NCBI GenBank assembly: GCA_023411715.1
Contig: JAEYOM010000046.1
Coordinates: 1 to 15,581 of the forward strand
Direction of reading: 5' to 3'
Source of the DNA: Bacillota bacterium
Lineage (GTDB): Bacteria > Bacillota > Clostridia > Acetivibrionales > DTU013
Length of the DNA: 15,581 nucleotides
Shown in pieces: positions 1-7,702 of the stretch. Under the pieces are notes generated by a model. It had not been told where the DNA came from. It saw nothing but the letters and a program-made list of their open reading frames with translations, and made no database searches. The translations under genes and the position numbers were made by a program. Position 1 is the first letter of the stretch; each line of letters begins with the position of its first letter.

Positions 1-342
1 CAGATGGGGATAGACACAGTGCTGGATGTTGTGAATTTTGACGCTTTGCTGACGGGCGCCGATCTCGTCATTACAGGCGAGGGAAAGATAGATCATCAGT
101 CTCTGCGCGGCAAAGTCGTCTGCGGAGTGGCGCGTAAGGCCAAAAAGGCAGGTGTGCCAGTCATTGCCGTTGTGGGAGATATAGGCGACAACGTTGAGCA
201 GGCTTATGATATAGGCGTATCGGCTATATTCAGCATAAACCGCATGGCTATACCGTTCAGCCAGGCAAAGACCAGGAGCAGGGAAGACCTGAGAGCGGCC
301 ATGGACAATCTGACACGGTTCATGCATTTGTGGACGGAATGA
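1..342 (+). CDS. Glycerate kinase, type 2 (C-terminal part, truncated by window edge)
   Basis: The reading frame is open from base 1, so the start lies outside the window and only about 113 C-terminal residues are present. The fragment carries the conserved block of the GarK/GlxK (type-2) glycerate kinase family: a TGEGKIDHQS segment followed by RGKVVCGVA and a GVPVIAVVGDI strand. This family phosphorylates D-glycerate with ATP in the cytosol, giving 2- or 3-phosphoglycerate that feeds glycolysis. The end, a short helical tail finishing LTRFMHLWTE, is a normal one for the family, so the gene looks intact on this side. Nothing downstream suggests it shares an operon with the xylosidase gene, which begins about 200 bases later. 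Family assignment is firm; the exact phosphorylation position cannot be read from the fragment. Confidence 0.88.
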   Translation, partial: QMGIDTVLDVVNFDALLTGADLVITGEGKIDHQSLRGKVVCGVARKAKKAGVPVIAVVGDIGDNVEQAYDIGVSAIFSINRMAIPFSQAKTRSREDLRAAMDNLTRFMHLWTE

Positions 343-368
343 AATGCTGTGTTACAAGTATTTACACG

Positions 369-382
369 CGAGTCAGTACTCG
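369..382. other. Small hairpin in the gap between glycerate kinase and GH39 genes
   Basis: CGAGT and ACTCG form a perfect 5-bp stem around a CAGT loop, 27 bases after the glycerate kinase stop. No T-tract follows, so it is a poor intrinsic terminator. It may be a weak terminator or a protein-binding palindrome. The remainder of the roughly 200-base gap (343-545) is AT-rich towards the GH39 gene. I see no promoter there with a good -35 and -10 pair. Confidence 0.3.
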
Positions 383-545
383 TATGTCAGGATATAACCG
401 AATAAAATCCCTGTCAGCAAAGGCCGTGTCGCGGCATATGTAATATTTGTACGGAATATGGTTTTTAATGTTGAATTTTGATAAAATTATCAGGGGACAA
501 ATACCTTATAAGTCCGAAAAAATCAATATGAGAGGTGCAATGTAT

Positions 546-2051
546 ATGTCGGAAATCAAAATACCCGAGAGGTCCGATGGAATGGAATTCAAAGATAACT
601 GGCGCTTCTGCGTAGGTACGGGAAGGCTTGGACTGGCCTTGCAAAAAGAGTACCTCGATCACCTGTCGATGATCCAGAAGGAGATCGGCTTCAAATATAT
701 AAGGGGGCACGGCCTGTTCCACGATGATGTGGGAATTTACCGCGAAGATATCGTGAACGGCGAGGCCAGGCCTTTCTATAATTTCACCTATATCGACAGA
801 ATATTCGATTCTTTCCTTGAACGTGGGATCCGCCCGTTCGTCGAATTGGGATTCATGCCAAAGAAGCTTGCGTCCGGGGATGATACGGTTTTTTACTGGA
901 AGGGCAATATAACGCCTCCGAAGGATTATACCAAGTGGAAAGCGCTGATAAAAGCGACAGTTTCCCACTTTATCGACCGCTATGGACTTGAAGAGGTATT
1001 AAAATGGCCATTTGAGGTATGGAACGAACCGAACCTGACGAGTTTCTGGAAGGACGCCGATGAAGCCGAATATTTCAAGCTTTATAAGGTCACGGCATCA
1101 GCCGTCAAAGAGGTCAGCAGCGGAATCAAGGTCGGAGGACCCGCGATATGCGGCGGCGCAGACCATTGGATCACGGATTTTCTGAAGTTCTGCCATGATG
1201 AAAATGTCCCGGTGGATTTTGTTACGAGGCACGCCTATACTTCAAAGGCGCCTGAGATAACGCCGCATTTCTGGTACCAGGAGCTGCATGAAAATACATA
1301 TATGCTCGACGAATTCAGGCAGGTAAGGGAAATGATCGACCAGTCGCCTTTCTCTGAGCTTCCTTTCCATATCACTGAGTACAACAGCTCCTGGCATCCG
1401 CTCAATCCGGTACACGATACGGCATACAACGCCGCCTATATTTCGAGGATTCTCAGCGAAGGCGGGGACTATGTCGATTCATTTTCCTACTGGACCTTCA
1501 GCGATGTATTCGAGGAACATGACGTGCCAAGATCTCAGTTCCATGGAGGTTTCGGACTTGTTGCGCTGAACGGGATCCGCAAACCGACCTTCCATGCCTT
1601 CAAATTCTTCAGGAGCCTGGGCAGTGAGATCCTGTACAGGGACGAACATATGCTTGCCACGAAGAGGAACGACGGTTCTTATGCCATAGCGGCGTGGAAC
1701 GACGTCAGCGAAAAGGGTGAGGGCTTCGAACGCGAGATATCGCTTGAAATACCGGCAAATTATGCATCCGCTTTTGTGCAAAGGCATACTGTAAGCGAAG
1801 AATACGGCAACCCCTGGAGGACGTGGATAAAGATGGGCAGGCCGAGGTTCCCGTCCCCGCGGCAGGCAGAGACTTTAAGGGAAACAGCGTTGCCCTTGAT
1901 CACTACTGACAGGGTGGAATGCAAAAACGGCGTTATTTCATTGAAAATAAGGCTCACGAAAAACGAGGTCACACTAATTGAAATTTCGAAAATAAATGAT
2001 GAATCGGGGACCTATATAGGCCTTGACGACAGCAAGGTCACCAGCTATTGA
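546..2051 (+). CDS. GH39 family beta-xylosidase
   Basis: A 501-residue glycoside hydrolase of family 39, matching the usual ~500-residue length of bacterial beta-xylosidases such as Thermoanaerobacterium XynB. The general acid/base is E161 in the EVWNEPN motif and the nucleophile is E278 in HITEYNSSW, one residue off the numbering of the characterised enzyme. The order is a TIM barrel (about 1-340) followed by a beta-sandwich domain. There is no signal peptide, so it should act in the cytosol on imported xylo-oligosaccharides, releasing xylose with retention of configuration. The ATG at 546 was chosen because AGAGGTG at 531-537 sits eight bases upstream; an earlier TTG at 447 and an ATG at 540 have no well-spaced ribosome binding site. 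No xylan transporter or other sugar gene is adjacent, so it appears to be a stand-alone gene. Some GH39 members act on other beta-glycosides; xylosidase is the most likely activity. Confidence 0.93.
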   Translation: MSEIKIPERSDGMEFKDNWRFCVGTGRLGLALQKEYLDHLSMIQKEIGFKYIRGHGLFHDDVGIYREDIVNGEARPFYNFTYIDRIFDSFLERGIRPFVELGFMPKKLASGDDTVFYWKGNITPPKDYTKWKALIKATVSHFIDRYGLEEVLKWPFEVWNEPNLTSFWKDADEAEYFKLYKVTASAVKEVSSGIKVGGPAICGGADHWITDFLKFCHDENVPVDFVTRHAYTSKAPEITPHFWYQELHENTYMLDEFRQVREMIDQSPFSELPFHITEYNSSWHPLNPVHDTAYNAAYISRILSEGGDYVDSFSYWTFSDVFEEHDVPRSQFHGGFGLVALNGIRKPTFHAFKFFRSLGSEILYRDEHMLATKRNDGSYAIAAWNDVSEKGEGFEREISLEIPANYASAFVQRHTVSEEYGNPWRTWIKMGRPRFPSPRQAETLRETALPLITTDRVECKNGVISLKIRLTKNEVTLIEISKINDESGTYIGLDDSKVTSY

Positions 2052-2132
2052 CGCTCGCGCCACAGATGCCGAAAGGAGCGGGCAGCCTCAATTATTGACC
2101 AGGCTGTAGGTACTGATCATCAAGGTATGCAG

Positions 2133-2161
2133 TTGTAAATTTCTGCACAGGGGTATATCAT
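2133..2161 (+). promoter_or_regulatory. Candidate sigmaA promoter for ribosomal protein L25
   Basis: TTGTAA (2133-2138) and TATCAT (2156-2161) are separated by 17 bases and lie about 70 bases before the L25 start codon. Both boxes differ from consensus, so this is a plausible but unproven promoter. Confidence 0.35.
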
Positions 2162-2228
2162 AAACAGTATAAATCCTGTTAAAAACGGGTATTATCTAAA
2201 CGCAATATGCGATAAGGAGATGTAAAAA

Positions 2229-2837
2229 ATGGCTTTTGCTACATTGAAGGTTCAGGAAAGAACTGAGAAACCGCAGGTATCGAGACGGAATGGTTTTGTA
2301 CCCGGCGCTATTTTCGGCGAAGGGATCAACAAAGGGATTTCGGTTAAGTTCGAACAGGCTCAATTCGCAAAGGTGCTCAAAAAACACGTAAAAAATGCAA
2401 AGCTGCAGTTGGAACTCGGTAGTACGAACAGGCTCTGTCTCGTCAAGGAAGTGCAGAAGGACGTTGTGAGCGGAAAGATCCTGCATGTTGATTTCCAGGC
2501 GGTTTCGGAAAATGAGGTCGTAAGGCTGAAGATCCCGATCAATTATGAGGGCGTGGGTTTGCTGGAATCCAGGAAACTGCTGCTACTCCCCAATGTGACT
2601 GAACTGGAAGTGGAAGGGAAACTCAGTATACTGCCGGATTCCATAACTTTAGATGTAAGCGGCAAAAAGGCGGGAGACAAGATACTGGTACATGACCTGA
2701 AGCTGGCACAGGACGTCAGGGCGCACATTGAAGAAGACAGCATACTGGCTGTCGTTACGTCGCCGAAGGAAGAGGCTCCGGCAGCTGAAGAGAAAGCTGA
2801 AGCTAATCCTGCAGAAGCTCCTGCGGCTGGGAAGTAG
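2229..2837 (+). CDS. rplY: 50S ribosomal protein L25 / general stress protein CTC
   Basis: A 202-residue protein of the two-domain CTC form of bL25. The N-terminal ~90 residues form the 5S rRNA-binding L25 barrel, including the segment SGKILHVDFQAV that ends this domain. Residues ~95-180 are the TL5-type beta domain (VPINYEGVG-like strand, LPDSITLDVSGKKAGD). The last ~25 residues are an Ala/Glu/Pro-rich tail, common in this family. The protein binds 5S rRNA in the large ribosomal subunit; in Bacillus the CTC form is also stress-induced. AAGGAGA at 2214-2220 is spaced eight bases from the ATG, so the start is secure. It is a single-gene unit with its own likely promoter upstream and a strong terminator downstream, and is not functionally tied to the xylosidase or copper genes. 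Confidence 0.93.
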   Translation: MAFATLKVQERTEKPQVSRRNGFVPGAIFGEGINKGISVKFEQAQFAKVLKKHVKNAKLQLELGSTNRLCLVKEVQKDVVSGKILHVDFQAVSENEVVRLKIPINYEGVGLLESRKLLLLPNVTELEVEGKLSILPDSITLDVSGKKAGDKILVHDLKLAQDVRAHIEEDSILAVVTSPKEEAPAAEEKAEANPAEAPAAGK

Positions 2838-2868
2838 AAGGATAACGGTTAATAACAATGTAAAAGAT

Positions 2869-2906
2869 CCCTCCGGAATCAGAAAGCTCCGGGGGGGTTT
2901 TGTTTT
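2869..2906 (+). terminator. Intrinsic terminator after L25
   Basis: CCCTCCGGA (2869-2877) pairs with TCCGGGGGG (2888-2896) with one G-T wobble around a ten-base loop, followed by TTTTGTTTT. It separates L25 transcription from the copper genes. Confidence 0.85.
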
Positions 2907-2910
2907 ATGT

Positions 2911-2932
2911 ATCTACACAAAATCTACACAAC
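2911..2932. repeat. Two tandem 11-bp copies upstream of the copper fusion gene
   Basis: ATCTACACAAA is followed directly by ATCTACACAAC, ten of eleven bases identical, ending about 60 bases before the start codon of the fusion gene. The position suits a regulator-binding or promoter element, but I do not recognise the motif. It contains TACA half-sites but no full TACANNTGTA copper box. Confidence 0.4.
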
Positions 2933-2994
2933 CTTTTTATATCATGTTTGTATAAACCCGAAGACGGACTATGTTTTATAATTCGGAGGCAGAT

Positions 2995-4932
2995 ATGGAT
3001 CAAAAAATATTACACAAGGTTTTGCAGATCGGCGGCATGACATGTACTAGCTGCGAAATGAGAATAGAGAACAAGCTCAGGAAACTTAAAGGCGTTTCCG
3101 ATGTAAAGGCGATCTATAGCAGTTCCAATGTCTATGTGACTTATGACGCCGATATCGTTGCGCTTGACGAGATCATCGAAGAGATCGAGAAACTCGATTA
3201 CACCGTAAAAAACAAGAGCAGCGCCCAGCAGGCCGGCAATGTCCGGGAGGGTAAGAAAAGCCGGGACATATTTGGAAGGAATAAGGACGGTAAGTCCGGA
3301 GAAAAGAACGGACAGGCCACGGATGGTAAAATGCCCATAAACCAGCTGCTGGGTATAGGCATCATCATTCTGGCATTTTATCTTATCATCAAAAACACCT
3401 TAGGTTTTAATTTTATTCCCCAGGTCAACCAGAACATGGGTTATGGTATACTGTTCGTCGTCGGATTGATCACGTCGCTGCATTGCGTAGCGATGTGCGG
3501 AGGCATAAACCTTTCACAGTGTGTTTCCTACAAGCAGGATGCCGGAGCTGCGGGCAGACTGGAAAAAGTGAAGCCAAGCCTGCTGTATAATACGGGCAGG
3601 GTAATATCCTATACAGTACTCGGTGGCATCGTCGGCGCGCTGGGTTCCGCCGTCAGCTTCTCAGGCACGGCAAAGGGCATCATCGCAATACTTTCGGGTG
3701 TTTTCATGGTCATTATGGGTCTCAACATGCTTAATATATTTCCGTGGCTGCGCAAACTGAATCCCAGGATGCCTAAGATCTTCGGAAACAAGCTCCATCA
3801 GAACGGCGGCAAATATGGGCCTTTCTATGTCGGACTCCTCAACGGGCTAATGCCGTGCGGTCCGCTGCAGGCGATGCAGATATATGCGCTGGGTACCGGC
3901 AGTGCTCTCACGGGAGCTTTGTCCATGCTGTTCTTCAGCCTTGGCACGCTGCCGCTGATGTTCGGCCTGGGAGCTTTGAGCTCATTCCTGAGCGGCAAGT
4001 TCACTCATAAGATGATGAAGGTCAGCGCTGTACTTGTAATGGTGCTTGGTATTATAATGTTGAACAGGGGACTCAATCTGTCCGGCTTCAATATAGGCGG
4101 CGCTGTCTTCGCTTCATCCACGGCTGCCGCGTCAGGCAATGTGGCGCAGGTATCGGGCAATGTCCAGACAATAACAACAACGCTTAAACCGAGCAGCTAC
4201 ACGCCTTTCATAGTACAGAAGGGCATCCCCGTCAAATGGACGATAAAAGCTGACGCTTCTTCCATAAATGGCTGTAATGAAACTGTGACGATACCCAAAT
4301 ACGGGATCTCGCAGAAGCTTATTCCGGGCGATAACGTGATCGAGTTCACGCCTGATGCTGAAGGTAATATCCCGTATACCTGCTGGATGGGCATGATAAG
4401 CAGCAATATCAAGGTGGTCGCAGATGTCGGCAAGGTAACTCAAAGCGACATTGACCAGTCGCAAAGTCAGGGTTCATCGTCCGGCATAGGCGCCGGAGGC
4501 TGCTGCGGAGCGACGCCGCCCGGATTCGCAAACGGAAAGATACCTGCTGACAATATCCAGACTGCAAAGCAGAACGGCGATACGCAGGAGTTAACAGTCA
4601 CAGTAGACAACAACGGTTATACCCCGGCTGCATTCGTAGTACAGAAGGGCGTTCCGGTGGTCGTGAAATTCAAGACCAGCCAGCTTAGCGGCTGCAATTC
4701 TAGTGTATTCTTCCCCGAATTCAACGGCGGGATAGACCTGGCAAAGCAAACGGAAACGCCGGCGCTACCGGCAGATCAGGATTTTACGTTTCAGTGCAGC
4801 ATGAATATGTTACATGGCTATGTGAAAGTGGTAGATAATATTAATAGCTTCGATATAGCCTCCGTAAAGAAGACGATCGAAAATTATAAGCCGGCCGCCG
4901 GCAACACTGGCGGAGGGGGATGCTGCGGCTGA
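2995..4932 (+). CDS. Copper-handling fusion: HMA domain, DsbD/UreH-type membrane domain, two CupA-like cupredoxin domains
   Basis: A 645-residue protein. Residues 1-75 are a heavy-metal-associated domain with C17 and C20 in GGMTCTSC. About 118-138 is the first membrane helix, then a six-helix core of the DsbD_2/UreH (often annotated sulfite exporter TauE/SafE) type runs to ~365, with LHCVAMCGG (C164, C168) and MPCGP (C288). Lys/Arg-rich loops after helices 2, 4 and 6 predict the N-terminus inside and the C-terminus outside. Residues ~391-475 and ~537-615 are cupredoxin-like domains with copper ligands C427 plus C463-x-M465-x-M467, and C567 plus C601-x-M603-x-M605. This Cys and CxMxM pattern is that of the pneumococcal Cu(I) chaperone CupA. 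Each domain is followed by a GGCCG motif (501-505 and the C-terminus). GGAGG at 2985-2989 supports the ATG at 2995 over one at 2971. The role is inferred as Cu(I) relay or extracytoplasmic buffering next to CopA; sulfite export is unlikely. Confidence 0.85.
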   Translation: MDQKILHKVLQIGGMTCTSCEMRIENKLRKLKGVSDVKAIYSSSNVYVTYDADIVALDEIIEEIEKLDYTVKNKSSAQQAGNVREGKKSRDIFGRNKDGKSGEKNGQATDGKMPINQLLGIGIIILAFYLIIKNTLGFNFIPQVNQNMGYGILFVVGLITSLHCVAMCGGINLSQCVSYKQDAGAAGRLEKVKPSLLYNTGRVISYTVLGGIVGALGSAVSFSGTAKGIIAILSGVFMVIMGLNMLNIFPWLRKLNPRMPKIFGNKLHQNGGKYGPFYVGLLNGLMPCGPLQAMQIYALGTGSALTGALSMLFFSLGTLPLMFGLGALSSFLSGKFTHKMMKVSAVLVMVLGIIMLNRGLNLSGFNIGGAVFASSTAAASGNVAQVSGNVQTITTTLKPSSYTPFIVQKGIPVKWTIKADASSINGCNETVTIPKYGISQKLIPGDNVIEFTPDAEGNIPYTCWMGMISSNIKVVADVGKVTQSDIDQSQSQGSSSGIGAGGCCGATPPGFANGKIPADNIQTAKQNGDTQELTVTVDNNGYTPAAFVVQKGVPVVVKFKTSQLSGCNSSVFFPEFNGGIDLAKQTETPALPADQDFTFQCSMNMLHGYVKVVDNINSFDIASVKKTIENYKPAAGNTGGGGCCG

Positions 4933-4985
4933 GTTATTGAGGTGATTCGTGCCGGTCGATACTTGCTGAAATCAACACGCTCTAT

Positions 4986-5015
4986 TTGGCTCTACTCATA
5001 TGTTCTCTGTATAAA
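4986..5015 (+). promoter_or_regulatory. Candidate promoter for copA
   Basis: TTGGCT (4986-4991) and TATAAA (5010-5015) are separated by 18 bases in the 172-base gap before copA. It would allow copA and copZ to be transcribed apart from the fusion gene. I see no clear terminator in the gap, so read-through is also possible. Confidence 0.35.
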
Positions 5016-5018
5016 GTC

Positions 5019-5041
5019 AGCCGGCACTAAAACTACCGGCT
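5019..5041. promoter_or_regulatory. Inverted repeat in the copA leader
   Basis: AGCCGG (5019-5024) and CCGGCT (5036-5041) form a 6-bp inverted repeat with an 11-base AT-rich centre, just after the candidate -10 box. A further CCGGCT lies at 5071-5076. It could be an operator or an RNA hairpin in the 5' leader. It does not match a CopY or CsoR box that I know. Confidence 0.4.
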
Positions 5042-5104
5042 CAGTAACACAACTGGTGTAACGCAAACAACCGGCTTAGAAAAATTAATATAGGAAGTGA
5101 AATC

Positions 5105-7609
5105 ATGATCCGAAAGGAATCGTTAAATATATCTGGAATGTCCTGCTCGGCATGCGCCGCCAGGATCGAGAAAGGCCTTGGCAAGCTTGAGGGCGTAAGC
5201 TCTGCGAACGTCAACTTTGCCGTGGAGAAGGCGACCGTCGAGTTTGACGACAGTCAGGTCAACGTGCAAAAGTTTGAAGAGGTCATCAATAAATTAGGTT
5301 ACGGTGTAATAAAAAAGAATGAACAAAGCGAAAACAAGGCCGTCCTTAACATAACCGGCATGACATGCGCCTCCTGCTCCGCGAGGATCGAAAAGAAGCT
5401 TTCGAAGCTTGACGGAGTAAGTGCGGCAAATGTAAATCTGACCACCGAAAAGGCAACGGTGGAATATGATCCGTCGAAACTGAAGGTTTCCGATATGGTC
5501 AAGGCTGTAAAGGATCTCGGTTATAGCGCTGAGAAGGCGGAAGAGGTTTCGGCGGACCGGGAAAAGGAACAGAGGGAAAAGGAAATAAGGACGCTCAAAA
5601 CGACGCTGATTATTTCGATCGTGCTGAGCTCGCCTCTGCTGCTTGCAATGATACTTTCAGTCCTGGGGATAGATGTCCCTTTCCTGCACAATCAGTATTT
5701 CCAGTTGATCATTGCGACTCCGATACAGTTCGGGATCGGATACCGCTTTTACAAGCATGCATATTACGCACTGAGGTCGGGAAGCGCCAATATGGATGTG
5801 CTCGTTTCCATGGGCACCTCGGCGGCGTACCTTTACAGCTTATATAATGTTTTCTTCGAACCGCCGACGATGGGCGGAATGAAGAACCTTTACTTCGAGG
5901 CCGCCACGGTCATCATCACACTTATACTTCTTGGAAAATACCTTGAGGCGTCAGCAAAGGGCAAGACTTCCGAAGCGATAAAGAAGCTTATGGGCCTGCA
6001 GGCAAAAACGGCAAGAGTTATAAGAAACGGCGAGGAAACCGACATACCGATGGAAGAGGTGGAAGTCGGTGATGTTATTGTAGTAAGACCCGGAGAAAAG
6101 ATCCCGGTCGACGGGAAAATACTCGAAGGCAACTCTGCAATCGACGAGGCAATGATTACGGGCGAAAGCCTGCCGGTCGAAAAGAAGCCGGGCGATCAGG
6201 TAACAGGCGCTACAATAAACAAATTCGGCACATTTAAGTTTGAGGCAACCAAGGTAGGAAAGGATACCGCTCTTTCGCAGATTGTAAAGATGGTGGAGGA
6301 CGCGCAGGGCTCCAAGGCTCCCATCCAGAAGATCGCGGACAAGGTATCGGGGATATTTGTCCCGGTAGTTGTGGGAATCGCTTTGGCTGCGTTCCTTATC
6401 TGGTACTTTTCTACGGGTGACTTTACGAAGGCGATCGTAAGCGCTGTCTCAGTCCTCGTAATAGCCTGCCCGTGCGCTTTGGGGCTTGCTACGCCGACGG
6501 CGATAATGGTCGGCACGGGCAAAGGCGCTGAGAACGGCATACTGATAAAAGGCGGGGAGCATCTTGAAACAGCCTGCAAGCTCAATGCTGTAGTGCTGGA
6601 CAAGACCGGCACCATTACGAAGGGACAGCCCGAAGTGACCGATATCGTCACGCTCGGCGACTTGGACAAGAAGGCCGTATTGAAACTCGCAGCGATATCG
6701 GAAAATAAATCGGAGCATCCGCTGGGCGTTGCAATCTTTGAAAATGGCAAAAAGGAAATCGGTGCCATCCCAGATCCCGAACGTTTTGAAGCGATCCCGG
6801 GACGCGGCGTACTTGCCGGAATCGGGGACAGGCAGGTTTATATAGGCACTCGCAAGCTTATGCTCGAGCAGAACATCGACATAGGTCCGATAGAGAATAA
6901 GCTCACGCAGCTCGAGGACGAAGGCAAAACTGCCATGCTGATGGCTGTGGACGGCAAGCTTGAGGCTATTATAGCTGTTGCCGATACGCTGAAGGAAAAC
7001 TCGCAGGAGGCAATAGCGGACCTTCAGAAGATGGGCATCGATGTGTATATGATAACGGGTGACAACAAGCGGACGGCAAATGCGATAGCAAAGCAGGTCG
7101 GTATCTCCAACGTGCTGGCTGAGGTCCTCCCCGAAAACAAGGCACAGGAGGTCGAAAAGCTCAAAAAGTCCGGCAGGATGGTCGCCATGGTCGGGGACGG
7201 CATAAATGACGCGCCTGCTCTGGCAACAGCGGATATCGGCATGGCGATCGGCACAGGTACGGACGTGGCTATCGAAGCAGCCGACATAACGCTGATGCGA
7301 GGCGATCTCAGGACAATACCTGCATCCATTAGGCTTTCGAGAAAAACCATGAGCAAGATAAAACAGAATCTCTTCTGGGCATTCTTTTACAATGCAATAG
7401 GTATACCGTTCGCGGCGCTTGGCCTGTTGAATCCTATGATAGCGGGAGCGGCCATGGCGTTCAGCTCGGTGTCCGTGGTTACGAATTCACTCAGCCTGAA
7501 GCGTTACAGTCCAGAAGGAAGCTCCTCCGCAAAGGAAGAGACCGACGAATGGATGAAAAGGCAGTGGATAACTGAAAAAAGCAATACAGATAATACAGGC
7601 AGCAAATAA
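5105..7609 (+). CDS. copA: Cu+-exporting P1B-1-type ATPase CopA
   Basis: An 834-residue copper-transporting ATPase. Two N-terminal HMA domains carry C14/C17 (GMSCSAC) and C88/C91 (GMTCASC). The actuator domain has TGES at 352-355. The membrane metal site is C455-P456-C457, joined by Y762-N763 and M784 with S787-S788 in the last helices, the set that marks Cu+-specific P1B-1 pumps. The phosphorylated residue is D499 in DKTGT, the nucleotide domain has H538-P539, and the hinge is GDGIND at 697-702. It uses ATP to move Cu(I) out of the cytosol. AGGAAGTGA at 5092-5100 gives a well-spaced start. The C-terminus extends about 35 charged residues past the last helix. It lies between the copper fusion gene and a CopZ-like chaperone, its likely donor. 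All catalytic residues are present, so I expect a working pump; Ag+ is a common second substrate. Confidence 0.97.
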   Translation: MIRKESLNISGMSCSACAARIEKGLGKLEGVSSANVNFAVEKATVEFDDSQVNVQKFEEVINKLGYGVIKKNEQSENKAVLNITGMTCASCSARIEKKLSKLDGVSAANVNLTTEKATVEYDPSKLKVSDMVKAVKDLGYSAEKAEEVSADREKEQREKEIRTLKTTLIISIVLSSPLLLAMILSVLGIDVPFLHNQYFQLIIATPIQFGIGYRFYKHAYYALRSGSANMDVLVSMGTSAAYLYSLYNVFFEPPTMGGMKNLYFEAATVIITLILLGKYLEASAKGKTSEAIKKLMGLQAKTARVIRNGEETDIPMEEVEVGDVIVVRPGEKIPVDGKILEGNSAIDEAMITGESLPVEKKPGDQVTGATINKFGTFKFEATKVGKDTALSQIVKMVEDAQGSKAPIQKIADKVSGIFVPVVVGIALAAFLIWYFSTGDFTKAIVSAVSVLVIACPCALGLATPTAIMVGTGKGAENGILIKGGEHLETACKLNAVVLDKTGTITKGQPEVTDIVTLGDLDKKAVLKLAAISENKSEHPLGVAIFENGKKEIGAIPDPERFEAIPGRGVLAGIGDRQVYIGTRKLMLEQNIDIGPIENKLTQLEDEGKTAMLMAVDGKLEAIIAVADTLKENSQEAIADLQKMGIDVYMITGDNKRTANAIAKQVGISNVLAEVLPENKAQEVEKLKKSGRMVAMVGDGINDAPALATADIGMAIGTGTDVAIEAADITLMRGDLRTIPASIRLSRKTMSKIKQNLFWAFFYNAIGIPFAALGLLNPMIAGAAMAFSSVSVVTNSLSLKRYSPEGSSSAKEETDEWMKRQWITEKSNTDNTGSK

Positions 7610-7649
7610 GCGGGGAAGTTCCCTGAACAGGGGCGGTTCACCAGCTCAG

Positions 7650-7680
7650 AATGAGCAAGGGGACGGTCCCCCGACTCATT
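7650..7680. repeat. REP-like extended hairpin between copA and copZ
   Basis: AATGAG (7650-7655) pairs with CTCATT (7675-7680), and GGGGA (7659-7663) with TCCCC (7667-7671), with a symmetric CAA/CGA internal loop and a CGG apex. Just upstream, GGGAA-G-TTCCC (7613-7623) and AGGGGCGGTTC look like degenerate relatives. From memory, the GGGGACGG core between AATGAG and CTCATT arms resembles dispersed palindromes common in clostridial genomes. It sits between two genes likely to share a transcript and may alter the relative amounts of copA and copZ mRNA. Confidence 0.6.
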
Positions 7681-7702
7681 ATATAAAAACGGAGGGATTA
7701 AT

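Noticed and set aside
447..545. A longer N-terminus for the GH39 enzyme from a TTG at 447
   Set aside because: The 33 extra residues do not fit GH39 proteins, and there is a well-spaced ribosome binding site for the ATG at 546.
2151..2158. GGGGTATA before L25 as a CsoR half-site
   Set aside because: Only one half is present, there is no symmetric partner, and the downstream gene is ribosomal, not copper-related.
2977..2982. A consensus TATAAT just before the fusion gene as its -10 box
   Set aside because: Transcription would begin at or after the ribosome binding site (2985-2989), and no -35 box lies 16-18 bases upstream.
2995..4932. Naming the large copper fusion a sulfite exporter
   Set aside because: That label comes from distant membrane-core similarity; HMA, CxMxM cupredoxin domains and the copA/copZ context point to copper.
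6196..6768. A 190-codon minus-strand open frame inside copA
   Set aside because: It is a long shadow frame opposite the conserved ATPase domains, with no family match or ribosome binding site.
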